Shown piece after piece: positions 36,069 through 48,200 of a DNA stretch of 64,000 nt (position 1 is the stretch's first letter; each line of letters begins with the position of its first letter). The notes below the pieces were generated by a model. The model made no database searches, was not told where the DNA came from, and worked only from the letters and a program-made list of their open reading frames with translations. A program made the translations under genes and the position numbers. Origin of the DNA: Bolinopsis microptera (taxonomy: Eukaryota > Ctenophora > Tentaculata > Lobata > Bolinopsidae); contig NC_087080.1 in the NCBI RefSeq assembly GCF_026151205.1, positions 14,267,337 through 14,331,336 of the forward strand, read 5' to 3'.

Positions 36069-37980
36069 CTAAAAAGCTTTAACGAGTTCATAGATAAAGT
36101 AGATAACTGATGGTATTGACGATAATAAAGTTAAACAAGTAAAAACCAGTATTGTATAATCGCACCAGTTTAAACAACCCAATGTGAAAGGTGTCTGTTG
36201 TAACGCATTATCGAATACAACAAAACATTCTGCATTAACAGTACTACCCATGTTCTGGATAATCATTCCAACTATTCTAAATATCATAGCAAAACTAATA
36301 CATCCTTTTGCTAGTGTTGCTGGAATGTAAAATAAATATGCCTGCAAACTGTCTTTCTCCTTCAATAACTTAAAATCTTTAACACCTGACATTACAATCT
36401 TTATAACGGGTAACATATAAATCAGAGCAGTAACAATGTCCTTGCCTACCAGAAACCAAGGAGGGTTATCAATGATAAACTTATCTACATAAAAGTATTC
36501 TAATATTAACTCAGGTGCATCTTCTAACAATAATTTAACAGTTAAAGCTGCCAACGTAGATAACACCACCCTGAATCGGTTCCTCCCCTTGTTATTCTCC
36601 ACAACATTAAAATAACAGAAAGCAACTAACACACTTTTAATAGCACCTAAACATGCAAATCCTAATATACTATTATTAACATGAGTATTTCTGTAAATTA
36701 AGGGATCTATTAACTCACCACGCTCTAGTTTATAAAAGTAATACGTGTCAGACAAAACGTCCACCACATCCCAGAATATTTTAAATAGTGGCAAAATAAT
36801 AAGTTGTGAAATTGAAAGGATATGTGCACAACGTAATGGTAAAGTTATACATCCGAAGAAAATATGTCTACGTTTTTTAGATTCTTTAACTCTCTCACAA
36901 TTCTTTCTTATTTCCTTTTTCAATAAATTATCTTCTATATCCCCAACGGGAATAGTAGCTACTTTACTGTGTTGTTTTGATTCCTTCTTTTTAAGTTTTA
37001 ACTTTCCTTTAATATCCTCATACTTAGCACTCCGTAAAAGTTTCTTAGTGTACAATAGATTAGTGTTAGACCTGTACGTGTGCTTAATAAGTGTCCAGGG
37101 GGTACCTTCATTGTTAATGCCTGTTTTAATACTGATAATAATAAAGAACACAAAAATTACCACAGGGAATAGGACAGGTACTATCATAGCAAATATCGCT
37201 CCTGTCTCACTCACACGTGGTTTCCACGTGACTGTTACATTGCAGAGCTTGTTGCCACCTACTGTTACACATGTTCCGTTCTTTGTTGTGTTACCTGCGG
37301 GGTAAAACAATGCTATTATCACTTATATGTACCTGATGATTATAATTAAAATTATGATCAACTCCCCGGTCCCCCCCCCCCTCCCAATCGATTATTAAAA
37401 ATTCTACCAAGTTATGGAATAGTATCTGGACCGACGGCTGGAATAATTTGATTCTTATATCAAACCCACAAAACATTTGATATGTTAAAATAAGATTACA
37501 TTTTGTTGTAACTAAAATAGCCTAAATTAAAAAATATTGCCAGCAAAATTCAAATAAGACAGCTAGTCTATTTTTGAAAAAGACTTTTTATCGAGAAGTA
37601 CACATTTTAATAAATATTGAAATTAGAAATGGGAGACTTACTGTAAAATATCAGGTCAGCAGTTTGCTTCACGGGTGTAGCACCAGAATCAGCAGGATCA
37701 GTAACTTCACAAGTAAACTGCAAGTTACCCCTTGTATTATCAGAACCTGCCACCTCCAAGGTGGTTGTTTGTGTTCCATCTGTTCCATCTCCACTACTGT
37801 ACGAAGCTGCTCCCACATCTGGTGTGTAGGTGTTGTTATCGGTCAAGATCGTTTCTCCCAATTTCCACACGACGTTTGTTACCTCTGCAGTCAAACTACT
37901 GATATCACATTTTACAGTGAACGTAGCGGCTGCACTATCTACCACTTCTCTACTTCGAGGTGACACAATTATCGCTGAAC
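36069..37980 (-). CDS. Ig-domain multipass membrane protein (XK-like?), partial
   Basis: Two minus-strand exons: 37980-37642 and 37294-36069 (stop), joined in phase (ac-A/GT-aac gives S). The first encodes an Ig-like domain (ATFTVKCDISS, VVWKLGE, LQFTCEVTD). The second adds more extracellular sequence with N-glycosylation sites (NTTKNGT, CNVTVTW), then a membrane segment (GAIFAMIVPVLFPVVIFVFF), a long basic cytoplasmic loop and about six more hydrophobic segments, including FWDVVDVLSDTYYFYKL and LLEDAPELILEYFYVDKF. The acidic D..DVLSD and EDAPEL patterns recall XK-related membrane proteins, but this is only a resemblance. The exon(s) with signal peptide and start codon are upstream, beyond 37980, and were not identified. 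The acceptor at 37981 (ttatttcag on the minus strand) is good. Confidence 0.75.
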
Positions 37981-39489
37981 CTGAAATAACGGGAATTTAG
38001 AATAACTAAAACACTCGAATAACATGTGGTTAGTGTAGTTTTTTGTTGAGATGTGAAAGCTATTTACGGGTTTTACTTAACTATTAGCTATTTGATGAAT
38101 TGTGGTCACATTTTCAACTATTTGTTCTACACCCACCCATAGCCAAGTCTTCTGAACAAAATCCTAAAAATGTCTTTCGAATTATCAGATGAGTTGGTAG
38201 TAACTAGTAGCTGGTATTACCCACTAGTCTAGAACCAAAATGGTACCAGCTCATTACAATGGTAATAAGCCGATAATCAGCCTATGGTAATACTCTGGTG
38301 TAGAACGAAATCGAGAAGCTTATTAGTTATGACCGCCCTGGTAATAGCCAGGCCGGTAACCCGTTCTATTACCAATTTAGAGTGTGTATAAGTTGTGTCC
38401 AGACCTCACTTTTTCTAGAATTCCAGAAAATAAGTGATATTACAATAACGTCACAGTATTTATATAGTAAGGAAGCTATATGTTTCTGCATTTAAGTGCA
38501 GCTTAATCTGTAGCTGTTGGCCGCACACATCGAACTTTTAGCTGTTTACCGCAAACATTCACTCTGACAGTCGTTTTCCGCACTTTTCCGCACAAATATG
38601 AACTTCTTGCACAATTTTAGATGAAGAATTAATGACCCACCTAATTTTGGGAGATTTTGAGGCTAGTTAGAGATCTAGTCACTGCGATATTGTGGTAACT
38701 AGGGTTATTAGGGATACAATATTCACCGTGATCGGATCTGCCTATTAATTATTCGACTGCTTTTGGACGGTTATAGTTGGGTTAGCTAGTTAGAATAAGA
38801 TTTCGGCCCCCCTATTGTTAATGATATGGTTTAATTATAGCTGTGGTCAGTTTACTACCGCCATCATCAGATAAAAATTTCACGTGTGGCAGTACAATTG
38901 TTTCATATTCTAGCTCAAACTTGGCTCTCTTTCAAAGTTTTATCAGTTTTCAAGAAAACAACAATTTCAAGGTTTGGCACCGGTTGTCTCTTAATAAGTC
39001 TTTGTGTTTTTGTGTTTTCAGTCAAGACTTTCCCTCATCGCATCATGACCAATATGCATGGAGTACTACAGGGCTACTGGAGATGGAGTTTGTTGACATA
39101 CCACCACTATTGTGCACCAAAGAAATATATCCATTATATTGGTTCCGATGTAATGAGGGACAGTCTAAACTTCAAAAGTTTGAGAGCTGGAAGATTAAAC
39201 AATTGGTTAGGTCGTCAAATTCAGCCCTCGGTGCAAGACCGACGATAATGAAACTTCTAGATAATTAAACAATGTAGTTGAGATTTGAATCTAAAGGATT
39301 GAGACATTCAGGGCAAATGAACGAGCGAGGACTATTGTTATGCAGCTGTTACGTACCGACTCAAAAACGGCTGAATCCCCGCCTAGAAAGAAAACTCACA
39401 GTTTACTTAGTCATAAATATTTTATGATAAATTACTTCGACTTGGCGATTCAAATTTGTTTACTCCTATCAACTTAATCCTCTCGAGCA
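37981..39489. other. no confident gene
   Basis: Should contain the missing 5' exon(s) of the minus-strand Ig membrane protein, which I could not identify. Overlapping plus-strand open frames at about 38843-39268 (up to 141 codons) resemble no family and have no supporting context. The end of the stretch is the promoter region of the TSP1 gene; no clear TATA box is placed. Confidence 0.35.
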
Positions 39490-40338
39490 ATGAAACATTT
39501 CTGCGCATCTGTAGTTTTGCTAACACTTTTAGTGTTAATCGTTACTTCGTACGAGTGTCCATTGAAGAACAAGAAGCTCAACAAGAAAATCAAGCAGTAC
39601 AACAAGAAGTGCCTACAGAAAGGTTTCCAGTCGTCTCTGGGCTGTGAATCCAGCGATGGTGAATTAAAGAAAAAGGCTTCGAGGAAATGCAGTAAACTTG
39701 AACAAGTCCTGAAAAGGTGTGGCCACACTTGTCCAACTGATGGAAACTGGAGTGATTTCGGGGATTGGTCAGACTGCTCGGCTGCTTGCGAAGGAGGATC
39801 CCAGAAGAGAACGAGGAGTTGCTCCGACCCAGCCCCTGCTAACAGTGGATCCAACTGTGTAGGAGATGCTGAAGAGACACAAGAATGCAACGATCAGCCT
39901 TGCGAGCCTTACTCGTTAAAGGTATTTTGTGACGATGATACAACAGTTTATATAGATGGAGTTCAGAAGTACACAGACACAAACTGGCAGGCACTAGCGT
40001 CACTCAGTGTTCCATCACCCACCCGGGTCATAGCAGTTAAATGTTACAATGGTGGTGGTGAATATGGTATCGTAGCAGGCATGAAGGATGCGGAAGGAAA
40101 CGATTTCATGGTCTCGAACAATTCCTGGATGTGTGCTGGAGTGGAGGAGATTGGCTGGGAAAAGCCTGACTTTGTTGAAGGAGACAACTGGAAGCAACCC
40201 CTAGACCGGGGTGATGGCCATTTCATGATAAGTGCAGGAAGTCCTTGGAACCAGATTAACTCTGCCGACAGAAGATCAATCTGGTCAAGCAGAGGGGAAA
40301 AGGATAGAACAGCATACTGCCGGAAGATACTAATCTAA
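39490..40338 (+). CDS. secreted TSP1-domain protein with C-terminal jelly-roll-like domain
   Basis: A single uninterrupted 282-residue frame. Residues 1-20 form a signal peptide (MKHFCASVVLLTLLVLIVTS). Residues about 22-80 are a lysine- and cysteine-rich segment. Residues about 84-137 are one thrombospondin type 1 repeat (WSDFGDWSDCSAACEGGSQK, RTRSCSDP, TQECNDQPC) with six cysteines and the WxxWxxC-like core. Residues 140-282 form a domain (VYIDGVQ, RVIAVKCYNGGGEYGIVAG, SWMCAGVEE, DRTAYCRKILI) like the galactose-binding jelly-roll modules found after TSP1 repeats in some invertebrate proteins. It probably acts in the extracellular matrix or as a lectin-like protein. An AATTAAA poly(A) signal lies at 40410-40416. 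The lack of introns contrasts with its neighbours. Confidence 0.85.
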   Translation: MKHFCASVVLLTLLVLIVTSYECPLKNKKLNKKIKQYNKKCLQKGFQSSLGCESSDGELKKKASRKCSKLEQVLKRCGHTCPTDGNWSDFGDWSDCSAACEGGSQKRTRSCSDPAPANSGSNCVGDAEETQECNDQPCEPYSLKVFCDDDTTVYIDGVQKYTDTNWQALASLSVPSPTRVIAVKCYNGGGEYGIVAGMKDAEGNDFMVSNNSWMCAGVEEIGWEKPDFVEGDNWKQPLDRGDGHFMISAGSPWNQINSADRRSIWSSRGEKDRTAYCRKILI

Positions 40339-41922
40339 ACCCCTCTATAACAGCTGTATACCCCTCTTCAACTGCATCTTGGAGTAAGATGAGGGGTCTT
40401 GGACATTGGAATTAAACCTTGAACTGGTCTTGAAATGACCTTGCATGATTCCGAATGATTTTATCTCTTAGTGTGAACTACATCGTAAAATTAGAACTTC
40501 GAGTGCACTCAAATTTCTAATTTTCATTCCAATTTATTCGGAGCCGAAAAGGAGGCTGCTACCTTCTTTTTTAACATAACCATGAGTTCGAGGTTGGTTT
40601 TGCAAATCAAGGGGAAAGGGACACCTACCGTTTGACATAAGTAAGAAAAGCAACTACAAGAATGTGATTTTTAAATCTAAAAATTGCCTTAATATCTTGT
40701 GAAAAGGAAAGAATGCTTGATATTAACCTTCGAAATTTGAATTGCACCGGAATGTTTAATTTTACGACGGGTTCTTAAAACAAAGCAGTGATTTGGATGG
40801 TTTTTTTAGTGGACAATGAAAGATCTTGTTTCGAAAAGCGCACATTATTGTTGTTTGTAAGAAAAAAATAGAAAAATAACCTTTTTTATCTTGTCCGCCT
40901 TTTTTCCATCCAGTTGCTGCCCTGAAAAACAGTTAGTACCGCTATATCTACACTTTATCTACACTCCTTTTCACTGGTTTCTTGCATTCATTTATTAATT
41001 ATTTTACGAAGATTTGTGTTCAACTTGTGCTGTCTTACTTTATGTCAATGACAAAATTAGGCGGAGCTTGTGGAAGCCACGTGGAGAGTGGTCCGACATC
41101 ACTCACTCATTTCCAGAAAGGGGAGCATTTCATTAGTAACCATTAGTAACCATTAGTAAGTTAGTAACCATTAGTAACCATTAGTAACCACTAGTCACTC
41201 ATTTCCAGGAAGGGGAGCATTTCATTCTCATTTAACTATATAAAAAAATAAGTATAAAGAATAAGGAAAAGGAACGGGAATGAAGCCAATACCAGAAGTG
41301 AAACCCCACCAAAGAATTATTGATCCTTAGGTAGACCTGGTGAAATAAAGTAACTGAACTGTAAGTATATGAAAAGACGGAAGGAATAAAGGAGAGAGGA
41401 AATAATGTTATGTGAACATCATCAGCAGATGATTTGGCACACCGGTTTCGGGGGTTTAACACCTGTACCGGTTTAATGTTCCAAGACCCCCTAGCGATCA
41501 CTCGTCAGTGCGATCACCTGTCCACGTTAAATGTGATGTCGCTGACATCAAGTATACTGTATTTGTACAGAATACTAGGTCGGTCTTTCAGAAGCTTTCT
41601 GAATTTACTCTTCAGGAGTCTGTCATTATGACATCTCTAAAGAAGTGTCCTATAAAGGGTGTTGGTTTATCATAACTTACCTCACAGAACTGCGGCTTTC
41701 CTTCTTCGATATATCTTAAGTATTATATCACTTGCACCGTTTAGCTCCACAGTTTCTTAAATCTATCTCTATCTATAATCAACATTTATATTCACAATAC
41801 TATTTACCCCCTTTACTATTTACCCCCTTTATCATTTACCCCCTTTACTATTTACCCCCTTTACTTTTATACCCCTTTATTGTTTTTCGGGCATTAAGAC
41901 TCATCGAAAGTAGTTCAGCAGG
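40339..41922. other. intergenic, no gene seen
   Basis: Contains the 3' end of the TSP1 transcript, a small ATTAGTAACC array at 41132-41195 bounded by two copies of TCATTTCCAG(G/A)AAGGGGAGC, and a TTACCCCCTTTA pyrimidine repeat at 41800-41880. Nothing coding is recognised. Confidence 0.45.
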
Positions 41923-42555
41923 CAAGGTTGTTAAATACGTCAAATTTTCGTGAAAGAATACGACGTATTCGGTTCTAATAAAGAATACGTCGTAATACGC
42001 CGGAATACGGTAATTTCTATGGATTGTTAAATACGTCCAAGAATACGCCATAATACGCCGTAATACGCTGATTTGTCAAAATTAAACATTACAGCTGCGC
42101 GCCACCCTCATCATTGATCATGCATTAAAGGAGTGCAGTTATACATGATAACTTAAATTTGTAATCAAATTTCATGGATAATCCGATAAGCTAACATTTT
42201 TTGCGAAATTATCAATTACATATTAATACATATTTATTATTTAATGATTTTGATGTTCAGAGAGCGAGAAGTTCGTCAAGATCAGTCAGCTTCACAGTGC
42301 ACTACTCCGGTCTGGGAATTAATTTTTCAGTTTGTTAGCCGTCAGTAATTACTAATTAGGGATTAGAGGCTGCTCCTAAAACGATCTCGCAATTATCAAA
42401 GTTTAAGACCATTTTCTAAAGTTCAGTCCCCTCAACATATTTGAATTTTTGAATTTTTTGAATAAAGAATACGTCGTAATACGTCAATTTTCGAGGATTA
42501 ATACGTATTCGTATTCCAATACGTATTCCCTCCAAATACGTATTTAACAACCTTG
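41923..42555. mobile_element. 633-bp hAT-type miniature element
   Basis: Terminal inverted repeats CAAGGTTGTTAAATACGT and its complement, flanked by a perfect 8-bp duplication TCAGCAGG (41915-41922 and 42556-42563). An 8-bp duplication and CA..TG ends are typical of hAT elements. AATACG/CGTATT motifs are packed in the first about 150 bp and last about 100 bp (for example GAATACGTCGTAATACGCCG). No transposase frame. Confidence 0.9.
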
Positions 42556-42563
42556 TCAGCAGG

Positions 42564-43204
42564 TATATTTAAGTTCAAATCATTCTAATTCAATGTTAAA
42601 GATGACAGGAACAAGAAATAGTTATGTGGAGGTTTTTAAGAAATTTGCGCAAAATACGAGCCAGCATGTTATACGAAATTCGGTAAAAAACCCAAAATTG
42701 CCATATTCAGGTGCCTTAAAAACCATGTTAAAATTGAGTTAGAGATCTGAAACTTTGCAGGGCGTCTATACGTTGACCAAATCGACTGTAAACAAAATTT
42801 CGTGTTTCAGGAGTATCGGGAAATGGGTTTTCTGGAACCCCTGTTTTACGATAGATTGTCGTGATACATATATATTCAGGGATAGACGCTTTGCCAGTCA
42901 AATGTAGTCAATTGTAGCCTGAATTTAAGTGTCCGTAGATTCAAAAGTATAAAAGATACAGCAATTTCCGACCACAGGTCTTAAAAATAATTGTTTACAC
43001 TTCAGTTTCAATTATATCAAAAAATAATTTAACGTCATCATCACCACTTGATGACGTCATCAAATTAAGTGTTTTTAAAACTTGATTTTTGACAAAATAA
43101 CAACTTTTCAAACTGATTTTACACCATTAAGGAGTAATTTTATTCAAAATCTGAGGACATTTTCATTTTTCAAGCATTCTGAAAATCTACCGAAAAGTTT
43201 CCCT
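42564..43204. other. no gene seen
   Basis: AT-rich intergenic sequence leading into the 366-bp tandem array; probably the diverged start of the same repeat family. No coding signal. Confidence 0.4.
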
Positions 43205-44520
43205 ACCCGCAACCAATTAGTAAGTCAACTGTAGATGGCATATGACACGATAGAGGTGCTGGAAGTTTCATTTCGGTCGGAGGAAGCCCACAGCAGAAAG
43301 ATTAACAAGACGAAAAGCTGTATTTTTAAACTTCTGTCCCATTTTCAAATATGAAATTTTCTGAACACAAATTTGACAGATTGGATGAACTTTTTGCCCA
43401 GAAACCGATAAGTCGGTTAATTGATGATGGAATGAAACCAAATTGAGGTACTGGTAGTCAAAATCCCGAATAAAATTGAAAAATCATATTGTCCCAATCT
43501 CTGTCCCATTTTCAGTTTTTGAAGGTGAAATTTCCAGGACCGAAATTTTACAGTTATGACTGATTTATTTACCCGCAACCAATTAGTAAGTCAACTATAG
43601 ATGGCATATGACACGATAGAGGTGCTGGAAGTTTCATTTCGGTCGGAGGAAGCCCACAGCAGAAAGATTAACAAGACGAAAAGCTGTATTTTTAAACTTC
43701 TGTCCCATTTTCAAATATGAAATTTTCTGAACACAAATTTGACAGATTGGATGAACTTTTTGCCCAGAAACCGATAAGTCGGTTAATTGATGATGGAATG
43801 AAACCAAATTGAGGTACTGGGAGTCAAAATCCCGAATAAAATTGAAAAATCATATTGTCCCAATCTCTGTCCCATTTTCAGTTTTTGAAGGTGAAATTTC
43901 CAGGACCGAAATTTTACAGTTATGACTGATTTATTTACCCGCAACCAATTAGTAAGTCAACTATAGATGGCATATGACACGATAGAGGTGCTGGAAGTTT
44001 CATTTCGGTCGGAGGAAGCCCACAGCAGAAAGATTAACAAGACGAAAAGCTGTATTTTTAAACTTCTGTCCCATTTTCAAATATGAAATTTTCTGAACAC
44101 AAATTTGACAGATTGGATGAACTTTTTGCCCAGAAACCGATAAGTCGGTTAATTGATGATGGAATGAAACCAAATTGAGGTACTGGTAGTCAAAATCCCG
44201 AATAAAATTGAAAAATCATATTGTCCCAATCTCTGTCCCATTTTCAGTTTTTGAAGGTGAAATTTCCAGGACCGAAATTTTACAGTTATGACTGATTTAT
44301 TTACCCGCAACCAATTAGTAAGTCAACTATAGATGGCATATGACACGATAGAGTTGCTGGAAGTTTTATTTCGGTCGGAGGAAGCCCACAGCAGAAAGAT
44401 TAACAAGACGAAAAGCTGTATTTTTAAACTTCTGTCCCATTTTCAAATATGAAATTTTCTGAACACAAATTTGACAGATTGGATGAACTTTTTGCCCAGA
44501 AACCAATTAGTCGGTTAATT
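43205..44520 (+). repeat. 366-bp tandem repeat, about 3.6 copies
   Basis: ACCCGCAACCAATTAGTAAG recurs at 43205, 43571, 43937 and 44303, a period of 366 bp, with only a few substitutions between copies. The last copy breaks off near 44527 into a different sequence. Short open frames starting at ATGAAATTTTCTGAACAC occur in every copy but stop quickly and show no family resemblance. Confidence 0.95.
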
Positions 44521-44527
44521 GATGATG

Positions 44528-45223
44528 TTAATTTGAAAATTGTATCCACAAAATTAAATATTCTTAAGCATGGTCGCGCGGACGGGTTCACATTGATAAA
44601 GAATGGCGGTATATTTTACTGGAACGCGCGCTATCCGGTGCACTTAGTTGTCCACTGGTCACGACTCCTCGGAGAGATTCAAAAACAGCCTAATCGGATG
44701 TTCCTTCAGGTTTAGATTTATTTAAAATAGATTATTGGTTTTTGTACGGAATTCTTTTCCTGGATTTCAGGGCACTCCCAAGAATTATGACGAAAAAGCA
44801 ATCAAAAGTATTTTTCACTGAAAGCACACAAATCATTCAAATAAAACAATAAATTTTCACTAGCAGTTTGATAATGAAAACATAAAAACATCATTAGCAT
44901 ACCAATGTATAAAAGTGTTTTAGTCACGAACCTTCTTATTGGACAAAAATTGTCATTTTCATAAACAATGAAGATACAAATGAGTTATAATTATTGTTCT
45001 ATATGTTCGGTTAAAAATAACGCATTAAGCATTTAATGTGTTGTATAGTAGTAAATCTAATTACCAACTCTCTCAGACGATTGATCATATCAGTGAAATA
45101 CTGAAATCACTTCCAGTCGGACTTTTATGAAATGTAATCATTAACAACGATGATTTTCAGTGTGTCGTTGAGAGAATAGTTCTGTCTGTTTGTTTTTGAT
45201 TAATTTGTTGATAAATGGATTAA
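44528..45223. other. 3' flank of acyl-CoA synthetase gene
   Basis: AT-rich sequence downstream of the synthetase stop codon; presumably holds its 3' UTR. No other feature recognised. Confidence 0.4.
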
Positions 45224-48200
45224 TTAGTCTATTCCCTTGTAGAGAGTGTCAAGAACTGGTCTGTAATTCTCCCGAATGTTATGTCGTTTCTTCTTGAATG
45301 TTGGGGTGAGCATTTCGTTGTCGATGGTAAAAGCACATGATTCTGGGAGCAGCTTTATTCTTTTAACCTTATGACGTGTTATATTAGTATATTATTGTGA
45401 AAGTCGAACAAATTCTTTTATTAGAAATTATGAACAATTTAGCAAAAACAGATTCCATTTAAATTATATCAAACCTGTTCCAGACTGTTGAGTTCTTCGC
45501 TGCCTAATTTTAGCATCGAATCAAGAACGAAATCTGTAAATTCCTTGGAATCTGGTAGCTCTGAAATAGGAATGTTTGCGAATTCCTGAGGGTGAGATGC
45601 CGAGAGATACTCCTCATCTAGAACCACGACTGCTATTAACGATGATTTGATGCTTTCTCCGTAAACGTAGACCTGTGCAGAATTAGAAACAATCTGAGAT
45701 AAAGTTTGGCGGAAGAATCGAAAGTTAATTTGAAAAGAGGATCATACAAACGCAGGTACAAATGAAATCTAACAGTGTAGCATGTTCCGAACCTGTGAAA
45801 CGTAGGGAGATCGTTCATAAACTATTTCAATCTTCTCCGGGGCGATGTACTCTCCCTGGGACAGTTTGAAAATGTTCTTCTTCCTGAAGAAGATACATTT
45901 ATAGGAACTTATTATCAGCACATGTTTAAGAGACCTTATCAAATTTGTTCAGATGGAAATTTGATTATTTTTAATGAAAACAAGACAACTGCGTGTACAT
46001 TGCAAGATAACTTATCTACAAAGACTCCTATCCTGTATTAAACATGGGTAACACTCATACGAAACAAATACCTAACCTAGGTTCAATAGGTAGGTAGGTA
46101 AGAACCTTATCTAGTTATCTGATAATATTCCAGGTAAGTTGAAAGTAACACTTCAACCCCCCCGGCCCCCCCCCCCCACTTCAATAAAGCACACAAATAT
46201 TCACCTGTCGATGAGTTGTAGTCTGCCCTCAGGTGTCCAGGTGCCTATATCCCCACTGTACAGCCACCCCTCCTTCAGCACCTCTGCTGTCAGCTCCGGT
46301 TGTTTGTAGTAACCCTGGTTGGAATGGCAGTAGTGTTTTCCTCTAGTTATCTTGTTTGAGGGGCCAGTCAATTTAACGACAATTTTCAAAAATTAAACTG
46401 ACAATTTTGTATTCTCAAAAAGAAACACACTTATAACCCAACTATTACCCACTATTACCCATTATTACCCACGTGTTACCCATTATTACCCAACTATTAC
46501 CTGGAATACTCCCGGTCCCTTGACGCACACTTCTCCCTTGTTATCCTTAACAAAGTAGCCCATCTCCGGAACATCCACCAGTTTTATCTGCCACTGTGGT
46601 CCTGGCACTCCCACGTGACCTGGGTATTGGGGGGATTGTACTCAAAACTTGGCACATTTCCAACTTTAGCTCAAAACTTGGCAATTGTCCAACTTTAGTG
46701 GACCGAGTTGGAAAAGGTAACTAGAGGAAGCAGCTGATGTCTCGGTTACTAACCTGGTACAGTATCTCCAAGAAGGTAACTAGAAGAAGCAGCTGATGTC
46801 TCGGTTACTAACCTGGTACAGTATCTCCAAGAAGGTAACTAGAAGAAGCAGCTCATGTCTCGGTTACTAACCTGGTACAGTATCTCCAAGAAGGTAACTA
46901 GAAGAAGCAGCTGATGTCTCGGTTACTAACCTGGTACAGTATCTCCAAGAAGGTAACTAGAAGAAGCAGCTGATGTCTCGGTTACTAACCTGGTACAGTA
47001 TCTCCAAGAAGGTAACTAGAAGAAGCAGCTGATGTCTCGGTTACTAACCTGGTACAGTATCTCCAAGAAGGTAACTAGAAGAAGCAGCTGATGTCTCGGT
47101 TACTAACCTGGTACAGTATCTCCAAGAAGGTAACTAGAAGAAGCAGCTGATGTCTCGGTTACTAACCTGGTACAGTATCTTCAAGAAGGTAACTAGAAGA
47201 AGCAGCTGATGTCTCGGTTACTAACCTGGTACAGTATCTCCAAGAAGGTAACTAGAAGAAGCAGCTCATGTCTCGGTTACTAACCTGGTACAGTATCTCC
47301 AAGAAGGTGACTAGAAGAAGCAGCTGATGTCTCGGTTACTAACCTGGTACAGTATCTCCAAGAAGGTAACTAGAAGAAGCAGCTCATGTCTCGGTTACTA
47401 ACCTGGTACAGCATCTCCAAGAAGGTAACTAGAAGAAGCAGCTGATGTCTCGGTTACTAACCTGGTACAGTATCTCCAAGAAGGTAACTAGAAGAAGCAG
47501 CTGATGTCTCGGTTACTAACCTGGTACAGTATCTCCAAGAAGGTAACTAGAAGAAGCAGCTCATGTCTCGGTTACTAACCTGGTACAGTATCTCCAAGAA
47601 GGTAACTAGAGGAAGCAGCTGATGTCTCGGTTACTAACCTGGTACAGTATCTCCAAGAAGGTAACTAGAGGAAGCAGCTGATGTCTCGGTTACTAACCTG
47701 GTACAGTATCTCCAAGAAGGTAACTAGAAGAAGCAGCTGATGTCTCGGTTACTAACCTGGTACAGTATCTCCAAGAAGGTAACTAGAAGAAGCAGCTCAT
47801 GTCTCGGTTACTAACCTGGTACAGTATCTCCAAGAAGGTAACTAGAAGAAGCAGCTCATGTCTCGGTTACTAACCTGGTACAGTATCTCCAAGAAGGTAA
47901 CTAGAGGAAGCAGCTCATGTCTCGGTTACTAACCTGGTACAGTATCTCCAAGAAGGTAACTAGAAGAAGCAGCTCATGTCTCGGTTACTAACCTGGTACA
48001 GTATCTCCAAGAAGGTAACTAGAAGAAGCAGCTGATGTCTCGGTTTGTCCGTACCCCTCCACTATGTTCGTTCCCATGACAGCTCTGAACCATTGTATCA
48101 CGTGATCTTGCATGGGGGCTGATCCGCTCATTATTATCTGGGAGATAAAGAAGGTAGAGATTTGGTAAGAAAACGGATTTAACTATCTTAACATAGTTTC

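Noticed and set aside
36745-37305. 186-codon plus-strand frame
   Set aside because: Complement shadow of the membrane-protein exon on the minus strand.
38843-39268. Overlapping plus-strand frames of 120-141 codons
   Set aside because: No recognisable motif, two frames compete, and no splice or promoter context supports either.
39474-39890. 138-codon minus-strand frame
   Set aside because: Complement shadow of the TSP1 gene.
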